64,000 nt of DNA from Caprimulgus europaeus. Taxonomy: Eukaryota; Chordata; Aves; Caprimulgiformes; Caprimulgidae. The stretch is taken from positions 22,536,515 through 22,600,514 of the forward strand of contig OU015528.1 of the NCBI GenBank assembly GCA_907165065.1. Reading direction: 5' to 3'. Made by a program: the position numbers and the translations under genes. The notes under the pieces are model-generated. The model did no database searches. It worked only from the letters and a program-made list of their open reading frames with translations, and had not been told where the DNA came from. Every line of letters starts with the position of its first letter. Position 1 is the stretch's first letter. This document shows positions 1-12,190 of this stretch, one piece after another.

Positions 1-170
1 AAAGAATTCAGAAAAGTTTCATTTGTTCCACTTAGGTTTGCATTTTTTCCTATTGTTTGGATGGGATGCTACAAAAGACTTATAAGGAGTTAAAGAAAAG
101 TTAAATTTGGCAAATACAAGACTTCTCTCTGGAAAAAAAGAATATAGAAAGTGCTGAGAATAATGATAAC

Positions 171-205
171 AAAAAAAAAAAAAAAGATAACAACAACAAC
201 AAAAA
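171..205. repeat. A-rich low-complexity tract with CAA repeats
   Basis: A run of 15 A is followed by GATAA and then four CAA/AAC units and a further A run. I see no retroelement body upstream that it would terminate, so it is best read as simple low-complexity sequence. Confidence 0.7.
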
Positions 206-273
206 AGATAACCCCTGTGGTGGCAACATCAATATTTTGGAACTCTTTTAAAATAAAAAATGCAAAGACAAGG

Positions 274-299
274 GAGCTCTCTACTTTGTAAGAGAGCTC
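274..299. repeat. Small perfect inverted repeat (9-bp arms)
   Basis: GAGCTCTCT at 274-282 is the exact reverse complement of AGAGAGCTC at 291-299, with an 8-nt spacer. It would form a short hairpin in single-stranded DNA or RNA. Arms of this length arise by chance in a window of this size, so I attach no function. Confidence 0.6.
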
Positions 300-1025
300 T
301 TCATTGGTATTTGAAACTGAACAACGCAAAATGATGCTGCAGCACACCACACTATGATCAAATACATTAACTTGTAAAATTTCTCACCTCTGTGGAGCCA
401 CTGATGACATTGTTTGGTTTTTATCTGATAGGGGGTGAAGGGGAATTGGGAATGTGTTATTTCAGGGGATTATAGACATTAAAGACAGACAGCCTTGAAA
501 GATGGGTGGTTTTGACATTTTAAGAACATAGCAGGTTTTAATTTTTGTAGATAAAGAATTTTTAGATTGCAATAAACACAATATATCTGTCAGTCAGTCT
601 GTGTTGTTTGTTCCTCAAATACTCCCAGATGCCTAACGTAACTGCTGGTATGAAGTTCCTATGTTCCTCTGACCCTTAATGACACTGACCTGGGGAACTC
701 CCCTTGAGATAAGAAATGCAGCTAAAAATCACATTTAAAGGTGACCATTTGGCAACAGCAGATCTGCTGCTTAGTTGTAAACAAATTCAGTCTTGAATAA
801 GTAGAATGGACTGTGCTCAATTTAAAATGTTACCAGTGGATATACAAAAACCTATGTGTCTATATAGGTAAGAAATCGGTCTTTGTTTATGAAAGCAAGA
901 AAAAATGAACACCTTGCAACATCTCTGAAATAATTTTGCAGTATTTTGTATGAAATACAACTAATTTTTTATCAAAGAATTGCATTTTGAAAAATTGTTT
1001 TATCAAATATGGAGATTAAGTCAGT

Positions 1026-1045
1026 CATTGGGCAAAGGCCCAATG
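1026..1045. repeat. Small perfect hairpin (8-bp arms, 4-nt loop)
   Basis: CATTGGGC at 1026-1033 pairs exactly with GCCCAATG at 1038-1045 around the loop AAAG. It is a compact, fairly GC-rich hairpin in AT-rich DNA. Each arm contains a CCAAT pentamer in opposite orientation, which is the NF-Y recognition core, but no promoter is visible nearby. Confidence 0.6.
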
Positions 1046-3587
1046 CCGCAAGAATGTCAGAGCTGTTCTTACTGCTGAGTGGTTATTGAGGCACATGCAG
1101 TGTAGCTTGCATCCTTTGGTAACCTCAGAGAGCTTCAAGATCACTACATGTTTGCTAGCATATTGGAGAGGTACTTTCAACAGTGGATATCGCTACTCTT
1201 TTACAGATGAGGCAAGCAAATCCTCTTCCAGTTCTTTCACACTAATAAACCATCCTCACTGAGGAACATAGGCATTTACTCTGGAAAATATCTGATGACT
1301 CAATGTAAATATTAAGTCCTAGGTAGACATGCCTTTTTAAAAATTCAGTAATCTTATATTTTAAGGAAGTTGAGAAAAAGCATAAAATTATTAAGTGTTG
1401 AGGACAGCTCATTAAAATTACTGTGCATTTTGTAATATCAGATTCTTTAAGTTTGTCAGTTTTGCTAAACATTATTATCAACAATCAATGAAAATTTTCC
1501 AGTACCTCTACCCTCATAATCAAGCTTTCCAGTTACAGAAATTAAATCTTCTGATCTTTGAATCAATTCTATGAACATGTAAAGGAGAAGGTTCAACCCA
1601 CAATATTTTAAATAATCAGTATTTAAAATTATTGAAATTACTACATTACTGTGTCTTTAAAAATTTCACAGTGGTGTTGACTTTAAGAACGATTAGATTT
1701 CTTCCCATTTTCTTCTAAATACACATACACAAACAGTATTTTATGTAACTGTTTCAATATTTGTGCTTATCACCATTCTGAACTATTCAAACTCAAAACT
1801 CTTTCTTATGAAAAATTAGAGGAATTAATTGCTCAGATCTGTTACGTGTGAAACTGTGAACTAGTATATCCTCTGCAAATCATGTTTGGTTAGCATGTCT
1901 CTGCTTGGAAACTGCATTCTACATGAAACTCCAAATTAATATCCTTAATTATAAAGATAATTTGCCACAAACATTAATTTCATTGATGAAAAGTTCCCAC
2001 TCTCTTTTCAATATTGCTCTTTAAATCCATATGAGCATTTACAGATATTTATTTGAACAATATGGCAAGATTTTTTAAAATGCTCTCTTCTGTCAAAAAA
2101 CTCTTATGAATCAGAATTGAAAGCTTTTTTTTTATACCCTGCTTTCAGACAGCTCACATTTAGTGAAATTTGGTACAGTACACGAAACTGTTTAAATATT
2201 GCTTTCAACTTTTTGGAGCCTTTTGTTTTACCAGACTTCTGTGTTACTTCACTGTGCAATTTACTGAAGGCTAGTAATTATTCGGACATGTGGTAGGCGT
2301 TTATCATCAGTAACATCACACAACCCACTCTATGATCAAGATACAATAGGGCAAATGGTACAATTAAAGGCATATTCTTTGGTGCATAACAATAGAAGCC
2401 TTGTGACATGGCAAGATTAAGAAAAGACTCAAACATCTTTAAAACTACTCATTACCACCAGTTAAAATGTGCATGTCTGACCTTTATGATAATCAGTAAT
2501 ACTCCACTTGTGCACTATAGAGCTAAATAAGCTTTATTTTAGACACACAGAATTCTTTGCAGTGACCTGCAGTTAACGTAGCTGATCTCAGAGCTGACGC
2601 CTACAATGAATTAACCCATCAGTGGTTATAATGATAGGCCATCATCTTTATCAGCCAGTTTATGATGACAGGCAGAAAACAGTACTGTAGATTTTCCTGC
2701 CGAGTGGAGTAGTATTTAAATGTTGACTGCTACATATATCAGATTAACAAGGCTGCAAAGTTACTGAGAATCCCATTCCCTGAGGTGCAGATTCACCCTG
2801 TGGTGCTATTATACCATAAGGTATATCAAAGATAATTGCTTAGTTTATTATCCTGTTGTCTTTTATGTCAGCCCCTAATTGTGAATTCAGAGGCCTCTTG
2901 ATCTCCCAGTTCCTTATGGACCTCTTATTAACCCCATTCATTTTAATTAGAATTTATTACTATTTTTATTATTAAAGTGCAGAATTTTTAAAAATAGATG
3001 TTTCCAAATAACCCACAATTCCTTCACATAGCTTCTTTAAAAGAGAGATTGATGTGCTATTCAGACAGCATTGTAAACACAGGTCTCTCAAGCTCCTTTT
3101 CCGTCCTCTGACAAAATTCAGCGTATCAAAGTTCAGTATTTTTACTCAGAGTTACTTTAATATTCAACTACAGAGCATGTAAATATACAAAGATTTCTGT
3201 GGTAAAATCTGATTATTGTAGTTCTGTAGGATTTTATGGAACCATCCCAACAGGAAAGTTCAAGGTGGCTATGTCACAGCTGCTGTCTCCCCCACAGTCC
3301 CGAAGCATGGTGGTCAAGCTTTTGCAGTTCTTGTGCTGCAGTTACAGAGAGCAATTTAAGCACATTCCCATAAAATACTACACAAAACCTGGGGAACCTA
3401 GAAACAGTTAAAAAACTATGGCCTGGCTAGTATAGATAAGTAGTCATTCATAATTCCCCCTAATGTATACAATATTAATCTGTATGTACCTAGAAAATCT
3501 GACTACTTCCTATACTTCAAAGTCATTGCCTTTGCTATGAGACCTAGAAAGTGCTTCAGGATTCATTATGACATGTGGAATATATAA

Positions 3588-3735
3588 GCAATAAGGCATG
3601 ACAGGGAGTGTGGTTATCATAAGATAATCACACCCCTGGGTCATTACAAAGCATGAGGTGCAGCCGAGCACCTCTCATTCCCCCTGGGGTGTGATTATAT
3701 CATGATAAGCACACTTCATGCAGTTACCTTATTGC
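3588..3735. repeat. 148-bp imperfect palindrome (long hairpin element)
   Basis: The two halves are reverse complements over almost the whole length. AAGCAATAAGG at 3586-3596 matches the inverted copy at 3727-3737. The block AGTGTGgTTATCAT at 3607-3620 matches its counterpart at about 3702-3715 with one mismatch. ATAATCACACCCC at 3624-3636 is perfectly inverted at 3686-3698. At the centre GAGGTGC (3655-3661) and GCACCTC (3668-3674) close a 6-nt loop. The arms contain several GATA-type motifs and CACACCCC boxes. Known families with this architecture are palindromic nonautonomous DNA transposons and the anciently conserved hairpin repeats of vertebrates (Eulor-type). Assignment to either is inference. 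No protein is encoded. It might also be transcribed as a long hairpin RNA, but nothing in the sequence shows a promoter. Confidence 0.8.
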
Positions 3736-3741
3736 TTTTAT

Positions 3742-6700
3742 AAAAAGTCTTTGTTGGGAAGAAAAACTGTATTTTTTACTTAAAGATGATAAAGTTGGCA
3801 GTTTACAATGTTGAGCAGTACTTTCTGCTAAGCTCGATGGTTTATATGTATTAACCTACTCCTTTAGAATGTGCATCTGCCAAAGCCGATCCGAACTCAT
3901 CAATCAAAGGGGGTTTCCATAATTCAGCATATGTTCAAATGATCTGGCTGGAAAAGAACGTGTGCGTGTCCCAGACAATCCCACAGCCGTCAACTGTTCA
4001 CTGGACACCTATTTCTTTTCTTTACTTGAAAATTTTAAAAAAAGTTGCTTAACTGAAATATAAATAGTGTTTTAAACACAGACATTTCTAGAAAAAGGTA
4101 GGCTTCAGTAGCTGGAAAAAACTCAACCTGCAAAACAAGAGAAAGTTTCTAACTTGCTTTTGCCCCTGGTAGATGTTCTCCCACAAATTAAGGGTGACAA
4201 CTTAATTTAGGGTCCTAGATAAACTACAAAATCCCACTGCTGTCATTCAGATTGTAGCCTAAGGGGTCTAATGTGATCTTTTGGATTTACAAACACCTGC
4301 CTTGGATTATGCCATATGTCTTCTTAGTGGCTCCAGGGGTGTATGCTCTGTCCAGTACTCTGCTCATTTTGTGCTTTAAGAATGCATAACTGCACACAGG
4401 AAATGAAGGTTTGAATCCATTTACAATTTATCAAGTATGATGGCCATGTTCTGATTTCAGAGGCATTCAATGGTCTGGAAAGGGGCATATGTATGGGCTG
4501 AATTTGGCCCTGGGCCATTTATGAATATAGGTAACACTTTTCAGCTAACACGAGCAAGTCACAAATTCAACTGTTTAATTTAAATAGGTCCTTGTCACCA
4601 TATCTTCCAGATTTAAGAGGCAGGGTTAGGAACACTGTCAGTATCTTGGATGAAAAGGAAAAATTCCACTAGCCTTCTACGCTCCAATATTTGGTTTGAC
4701 ACAGCGCTCTTGCTACACAAAGATGCATAAAATCTTGCTTCTTCCGACAACAATTCAAACTCCACCATTTTGTCTTTATATTTTAATAATAGAAATGTAA
4801 AAGGGTTTTTTATATCTATTTGATTATTTTTTATCAAATATTGCCAATTTCCCTTTCAACTGGACATTAGTTTCTTAATAGAGAATATTAAGTTAAAGAT
4901 ATTATATACAATATGTATACAATATTTTATATAAATATATATAGGTAACATATTATATCTAAATTATTCACCAAAAAAAGGGAAATTATAACAAAAGATA
5001 CATTTCTGATGCATTTCCTTAAAAGTCTATAGATTTATGATAAACAAAGAACCTGGCCTTTCAAACTACACTGGTATTAATTACAAGTTAATTTAACAAT
5101 AATAACCAAAAAGCAGTTGAGAAACAACAACTAAGGATGTAACAAAAGAATATTAAGCCAGTAATTTTTTTGGCTAATTTTAGCATTTTTCAGATGACAC
5201 ATTTTTATATAATAAATTTTTTATTTGAAGTTATTCACAAGTAACTTTGGAAACAAATTCCCTATCTTGAAGTGATGGGTTGAATGTGAGAGTTGTGGTT
5301 ACTTACTTTCTTACAGTCAGATGGAAATGGCAGACATTAAAACAGTAAAGAAGAAGTAAAGTTTAGCACCTGTGTTCTTAAAGCTTTTTTTTTTTTTTTT
5401 TGGTCTAATTTAAGAGTGTTTTACTTATGGCTTATCATTCTTTTAATACAGAGCTACTGTGGATGGTATAAAATATTTTGGTTCCACATCACGGTTAATT
5501 ATTCATAACAGTATCATGAAACACTTGTTGAAGAATTACAGAATAGAAGGAATGGAACAGAGGAGGAAAATCATAAATTGGGAATTTGGGAAGAAATATG
5601 GTTTGTGTTAATAAAGTACTATATAAAGTAATTACAGCACAAGTGAAATTTATTTATTAATTCACTTCTACATATTCACTTTGCTCAATTTTTGATTTGA
5701 ACTGAGGACTTTCCATAGAGGCATGAAAATACTAGTATTACATAGCATAGGTGGAGGTACATATGAGTAATTCTCAGTGGGTAGGTGACTACCTGCTTGG
5801 AAAATCTGGGCATTAGGATGCATTTGCCAACAGATTTCCAGTACTTTCTGCATAAAATCATCAGTGGGTATTAGTATATTTAAAATCTCTTCATTCCTTG
5901 GACTGGTAAACACGGCTACACTTGCCCAGATTTTCTCTCCTCCTCTGCAATTGGAGCCCAGAACAACAGGGGTAAGTAGGCCTAGTAGTGGCTACTAATG
6001 GCTAGCCAGGGCAGCCTTACTACCAAGAGTCTAGGAAAGGCTTGTCAGCTAGAAAGAATTTAGCAGGAACACAGGAAATATTTTACTAGATATTAGTTTG
6101 CTGAACAATTCCCTTCATTTACTGTAGCTATTGTTACCTGATACTATTCACTATTGCATGCCTTCTCAGGAAGTGGAGCAAGAAACTCAAAAAATTCAGA
6201 AAGCAGACCATCTTTCACCAGGAAAATGGCCTCTCTATTCCTAAGTGTTAAAGATCAGTATAAAGTCTGAATTTGAAGGGTTTATATCTTTTCCAAGACT
6301 AGATTTTTCTGATGTGGATTTTTCTTCTTTCAGGATTAACTGGTATAAGTCTGAATACATTTATTATTCAGATAAATTTCCATTCCCTACTGGAATTCTG
6401 TTAAAATTATTACCTCCCTGACATGAAGAGGAAAAACAGTTCCTCAGCTCAATGCATGTGTGAAGACATATTTCTATTTACTAGATTTGAATTCACTGCC
6501 ATTCAGTTTTGAGCACCTTTCTGCTTTACAAGACAAGAATAGACCATCTTCATCTACCTTTCTTGTTTTATCTGATTCTAAACTGTTCTTTCTTATTTTC
6601 TTCTCTAAAGCAAATAACACTACATTCCCACTGCACAGTTTTAAGATGCCACTCTTGTTTCTCAGTGACTTTTCTCATGTCTCTCAAGAGTCAATAAGGA

Positions 6701-6995
6701 CCCTACACAGTATTTTGGATTAAGTCATACCCTCATTTCATATAACGGCACTGGAAAGTTTTTCATTCCTTCTCCATCTCATTACATATAAATGTTTGTT
6801 TCTTTTTTAACACCAATGATACACTGAGCAAACAACATCCCTGAGCTGTCCGTAAAGTTCTCAGTGTTTCTGAAATGATGTTTTTGAGTTTTGTCTGTCA
6901 TGCCACTTCCTACCGCCTACTTTAAATAGGTCCTCTTGAAATTCCTCACAAGCTTTACTAATTTTCTGCAGTTTGCTTCCTTGCTTTACACTACC
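3742..6995. other. AT-rich noncoding stretch, no gene seen
   Basis: No gene or recognisable transposon. The first 250 bases, next to the palindrome, are richer in CpG and contain a TCF/LEF-like ATCAAAGG at 3903-3910 and a CATATG E-box at 3928-3933. A T17 run lies at 5385-5401, and the region around 4900-4960 is almost pure A/T with TATA-like words. Short open frames are unrelated to anything I recognise. Confidence 0.55.
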
Positions 6996-7047
6996 CCTGA
7001 GGCAATCACATCCTGATTCTATAGCAATCTTCTGTTCATTTATAATA
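6996..7047 (+). repeat. 52-bp direct repeat, copy A
   Basis: This 52-base segment starts CCTGAGGCAATC and ends TTTATAATA. It recurs in the same orientation at 8850-8901 with the same length and, by my alignment, 48 of 52 identical positions and no gaps. Similarity stops abruptly on both sides of both copies. It matches no repeat family I recognise. It may be a fragment of a dispersed repeat or a local duplication. Confidence 0.85.
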
Positions 7048-8849
7048 TATTTTAAAACGTAATTTATTAATAACTATATTACATAATATGGGACCAGTGA
7101 TTAATCCATGAATCCACTGATAGCCTTTCTTATGGAAAAAATAATTCCTCCCTATTCCTTCTCCTTGTCTTGTAGACATTTTTACTAAAGTAATTCTTGT
7201 CTGTCATCCAACAACTACTCAGAGACCCTAATAGCCTACCTCAAGGAAGGCTTGTAAAAGCCTTTTTTTAAAATACGGAATTTAGAAAATAAAAATTTGT
7301 TCTCCTTTTGAAATATCTTCAAATAATTCAAACAGATTAGTGACATAGTTTTGCTTTGTAAAGCTTGCCCCACTAGAACTTGTTTACTATCTTGCAGTGA
7401 TGTTGTTACTCTTTTCTAAGTTATATCAACCAATTAGATTCATGAAACTGTTACTGGCCTTTAATTCTCTTTCTAAACAAAAATACAACATTTTATGCAT
7501 TTCAAATTTTAGTCCCATAATTTTTTCCTAATGAGAATAGGAGACAATATATTTGCTAGCCATTTGGCCAGTTCATATTTAGACTCTTTCCAGCTTTAAA
7601 GGATTCCTTCAAATATGGGTCATAGCACTCTCACATATTCTGGGCTAACTTCAGGTCTGCAAGATGTTTACAGGTGTCACACTTTTTGTAAAGAGAAACA
7701 CCTAATTACACAAAAGGAATAAATGTACTTGGAATAAAATGGCTAGATCAAGTAAATATTTATCTAGCAAACAAATACAGGATGCATTGACTAAGAAGCA
7801 ATTAAAAAATAAACCTATAAATAAATTCATTTTACCAATTTGAATCAAAACTGTATGGTCATAGCCGGTTGTTGCCCACTATTGCTCCTAGGTACAGAGT
7901 TCAGAGTCACTCTGTCTCAACAGTAATGTCTGAGAGAATTTTTTTTTTCCTTCTCTCAGACACAGTATTGCTGGCATATAAAATATATTCAGATTGGAGT
8001 AGAATTGTAATTAGGATAAATATTTGATGTCCAAAGTGCTATCACACTAATATAGATGGGGAAGACAGAGATTTATATGTTGGTAGTGTATTGTTGTTGC
8101 AGCCCTCTTATACTTCTGCTAGATTTTTAAAGATTAAACATATAAGAAAGATTGACTGAAGCAGGCAATATCAAAACAGCTTTACTTGAGCTGAGTTGTT
8201 AAGAGAGCCTTTCAGAAAATGAAAGCAGTAAAGCAAATAGTTATACCTCGGGAACATTACAGTACTGCAATCTATCAGTAATGCTGGAATTAGGCTCAGC
8301 AGAAAAAAAATCATGCTTTTTTACTGAGATCTGGTCTATCCGGAACATCTAGGCTGATTATAGGGGATGATGTGGAAAACACAAAGAGGCCATGAAAGAT
8401 CTTGTAACGCTGGGGATAATTTGATGTGTCTTGCTTTGGTTTCAAAAACTGAGCCCTATTTCTCTAACTCAGTTCTGGTTCAGTTTGGCATTCCTTATGT
8501 AGTCAAAATTTCCCCTTACACTAATAACAGCTTCACCTAAATGTGAAGCAAAGGTTTAATAAACAAGGGAAGATTATTATGTTTTCTGAATATAGATACA
8601 GTAGGAAAAACATATATCTGTGCTTTAGCATGTCCATAATTATAAAATCTTAATAATTATATAATAATTATTATATTAAAAATACATAAATGTTATTAGT
8701 GGTAATTTTAAAGGCAAAACCATGCAAAATAAAAGGGTATAGATTTCTCTTTTTACGGGGATTTACAGTACTCATCAACTTGTATAGTTCACATTAGCAT
8801 CCAGTGACATTGCTTTGTCTGTATATATTTCTAGCTGTCAACAGAATGT
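7048..8849. other. AT-rich noncoding stretch between the 52-bp repeats
   Basis: No gene seen. Apart from the inverted repeat at 7927-7962 (separate entry), the sequence is ordinary AT-rich DNA with a nearly pure A/T patch near 8640-8690. Confidence 0.55.
7927..7962. repeat. Perfect 12-bp inverted repeat with T-rich loop
   Basis: TGTCTGAGAGAA at 7927-7938 is the exact reverse complement of TTCTCTCAGACA at 7951-7962. The spacer is ten T followed by CC. A perfect 12-bp arm pair this close together is uncommon by chance. The T run could make the site prone to slippage. I see no transposon or RNA gene attached to it. Confidence 0.75.
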
Positions 8850-8901
8850 CCTGAGGCAATCGCATCCTGATTCTATAGCTATCTTCTATTCTTTTATAAT
8901 A
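8850..8901 (+). repeat. 52-bp direct repeat, copy B
   Basis: Second copy of the segment at 6996-7047, with four substitutions (one A/G at a position that makes a CpG in this copy) and no indels. The flanks on either side share nothing with the flanks of copy A, so the duplication boundary coincides with the repeat. Confidence 0.85.
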
Positions 8902-11900
8902 CACAAGGGTCTAATTTTCCATCAGCAAAGCATGAAATCATGTAAGAATGCCACATAACCAGCATGTGCAAACAAGTAGCACTTTTTCTACATATAAAAA
9001 TGCTTCATAAAATAACAAATAAATTAAATCTTCTTGTTCAAGTAAAGTGCTTGAAAACCAAGACTCTTTTTAGAAATTAAGTAGTCTGTGCAGAAGTGGC
9101 CATGCTACACTGTTCCTCTAAACATATGCATCACTTTGCAGCATTATTTTGTGTGGTAAAATAATTGCACTCAGGCTGATGGTGGAGTTCTCTATTTCCT
9201 GGACAAATGAAACTGTTGCAAACATCAGGCATCTTAATTAAATTAATATCAGTATTATAACAGCTAGCAAGGTAACAATAGAAGTGTGCTTCAATTTGAG
9301 GATTCCAGCTTATTGTTCCAACAGGAGCAGTCTTGCCCTATAGCTGTGCGGATTCCTATAAAGTGCTTTTAACAGAATTCACTGGAGCAAAATGGGTATG
9401 CTGACTCTGTTATTTGCTACTTCCAACATATTTCTATGGAGTAGCCAGAGAAAACACTAAGGCTCTGCAATTACATTATTTTAAAATATACTAAAATACA
9501 CGTGCATATATGACATGCAGACTCCAACTCCCTATCTGGAACATATGTCTAGTTCTGCAGCACTGTCTGGGACCACCAGTGACCTCCTTAAGTAGCTTCT
9601 GTTTGCAATATACTTGAACCACATTCAAGACATATGTCTTCCTTGCTAGAAGAACCACAGAGACAAAGCTCAGTTTAACCTCAATGTATTGACTACAATT
9701 GCCAAAATCATATTCTTCCTCTTTGCCTCTCATATTTCTACAACTTCAGGGGATTTTTAACACATTTCTCTAAATAATGTACAGTTTATTTAGCACATGG
9801 CTTTCAGATAACTGGCTGCAAAGTAACCTGTTGTAATTTAAGGCAAACATGTTTTGAATAAAGTAGCTAGTGCTTTTAGTGTCTACTGAGTTTAGTACAA
9901 TAGGTGCTTTCAGAAAAAATGGATTTTCAAGGATGAAGAAGACCACATAGTCCCTGCTCATGAAAAGAACTGACCCAGAATTTACATGTATAATTTTCAG
10001 TAAATTTGCCTTCTTTAGTTCCTCACCATTACAATACATTTGAGAAACGAGCCTGCAGGTGATCAAGTCAGACAACTGCACTCTTCTTTATGGAAACATT
10101 TCCTAAACATTACAAAGTAAAACAGAGGCATGATTTTATTTGTTGTTTAAATATGAGGAGATAGGAGCAAGGATAATTGTTGCCAAAACATGACAGGCAT
10201 GATTGAAGTGCTCAGCAATGACTCACTGTAAGAAAACAACACCAAGATTGCAGGGGAAAGTCTTGATCCCCTCCACAGCTGGGGCAGCCCTGCCCACACT
10301 GGAACTAATAAGCAAGTGAGGCTGCTGGCCCACACAGGTGCAAAGATCAGCTCTGAGATAAATCCTATGGCGCAAGAGTATTAAGAGTTGGGATCAACAC
10401 AACCAAGACTAAGAACTCATTAATCAGAGACAGGTTTTCAGCAAATTTTTACCATTACTGGTCCACAGAGGCCAAAGGGAAAAGACCATCTACAACATCT
10501 GAAAATCTGTCCCTCCAGTGTTCTTCTCCATAAGAATGGAACTGAAGGAAATAATTGTGTGGCAGATAAATACCCTTTAGGAAAGAGAAGTCATCCTGTA
10601 GAATTGGATTTGAGTTAGCTCACTTTAATGATAGCTCTTTTCTAGGCTACATATATGACCTTGTCAATATACATGTAAATTGTCAAACAAATGGGCTGTG
10701 CCTTGCTTGTGCTGTTACCATGAACCAAGAGAGTCCACACTCAGTTCAGCTGTACCTACCAGAACTGTGGCAGAGAAATACTTCTGTTTTCACAGTCCTT
10801 CTGGCTGTATTGTAAATCATGCACAACAGTATCTCCCTTTCTCCCAGTGGTAATACAGGACCTGCAACATAGAAGGCTGAATGGTTCAGTCACTGTAGCT
10901 GTGGTCCATTTACCCGAGATCTAAATAAAAATCTGTGGGTTTTTTTATTTAGATATTAACAGTGTCCTGGTAACGTATGGTGTCACCTCTAAGCAATCAC
11001 AGTCATGCTTTAGTTTACATGCTAGGTATATATATCTTGTCAGCAACAACAGCAAATGGTCTTCCTTCAGCCAGATTAACAATAAGAAAATCAGAAAAAA
11101 TGTGTTAGTAATAAGTTGGAGAAAACAAGAGAAAGGTATCATGTTCACTTACACAATCTTGCTTCTACTATTTTTCTGTGGTTTATCAGCCCTTGAATGA
11201 TTTTTCCACCACTCTTTAGACTGTTTTGTGGGGCATGCATAGTCAGTATATGCTCCTTTTCAAGAGCAAGGTTTTGACCCATCTCTACCACACCTCCTGC
11301 AGCAAATAAGTAAATGTTGACCTTAAAGCTACATAATAAAATTTAACTTTTTTCATTTAACCTATATTCCCAATGATGACTCAGCTGTGTGCAGATTATC
11401 TGATTTACAACAGTGCATGTGGTGTGCTGATGTGAAACAACCAATCGTGCTTTATGGCAATGGGCCAAAATGACTGGCATCATACACTTATATAACCTCT
11501 ATATTACACTAAGATTCTGTGTATTCTAAACTTGTATATAAAATCTTTTCCATGAAAATAAAAATATTATTTCTAGGTTTTATAGTTGTGAAGAAAGCCT
11601 GCAACTGCTAACAGACTGTAAACTGGTGCAATGCCTAAGGCTGGAAACAGATGGAAAACTGGGCTCAGGAAAGTGACAACTCTACTGCTCTTACTAAGCT
11701 GCCTTGATAATGATATTAAAACCTAATGATATCTCTTTAAAATATAATGGTAGGTATTTTGGTGAACATTTAAATAGATAGGCAAAGTAAAGAGTGGGAA
11801 TTAAGCCCTCACAGGTCATAATGGTAAGCAGAAGAGATACAGCTGGAAAAAGAGAAAAAATTAATACTGCAGAAATACCACTGTTCATGAAATTCATGAG

Positions 11901-12190
11901 GAACAAATAAGAAATTAATTTTATATAAAAACAAAAAATAAAAGACTGATAGGATTAGAAAATACTACAATGAGGTGAAGTGGTAGTCATAAACTCATAT
12001 CTCAAAATAAAAAAAATATAATGGTTTAGGTAAGCACATTGTTTTGAAACACCTAATTTTAATTGCAGCTTCTTTTACGAACATTATCTTGATATCTAAA
12101 CTGTCTTTTTTTTTTTTATTTTAATGGTTTCTGTTGAAATCAGCTATTTCTGATAAATAGTTTCAGTAAATGGACATCTGAAAAAGTAGG
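8902..12190. other. AT-rich noncoding stretch, no gene seen
   Basis: No recognisable exon or transposon. A slightly more GC-rich patch lies at about 10,190-10,360. The longest frame here is about 103 codons on the minus strand (9770-10081) and is not recognisable. Confidence 0.55.

Larger units (their letters stand above)
1..3579. other. AT-rich noncoding stretch, no gene seen
   Basis: I see no recognisable exon, RNA gene or transposon here. Open frames are at most about 86 codons and resemble nothing I know. The stretch holds an A15 run beginning at 171 followed by CAA repeats, and two small perfect hairpins (274-299 and 1026-1045) listed separately. The part around 2520-2700 is somewhat less simple in composition and could be conserved noncoding DNA, but one sequence alone cannot show that. 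Confidence 0.6.

Noticed and set aside
274-299. The small hairpin as a functional RNA structure or terminator
   Set aside because: Nine-bp arms are expected by chance in this length of DNA and there is no transcription unit beside it.
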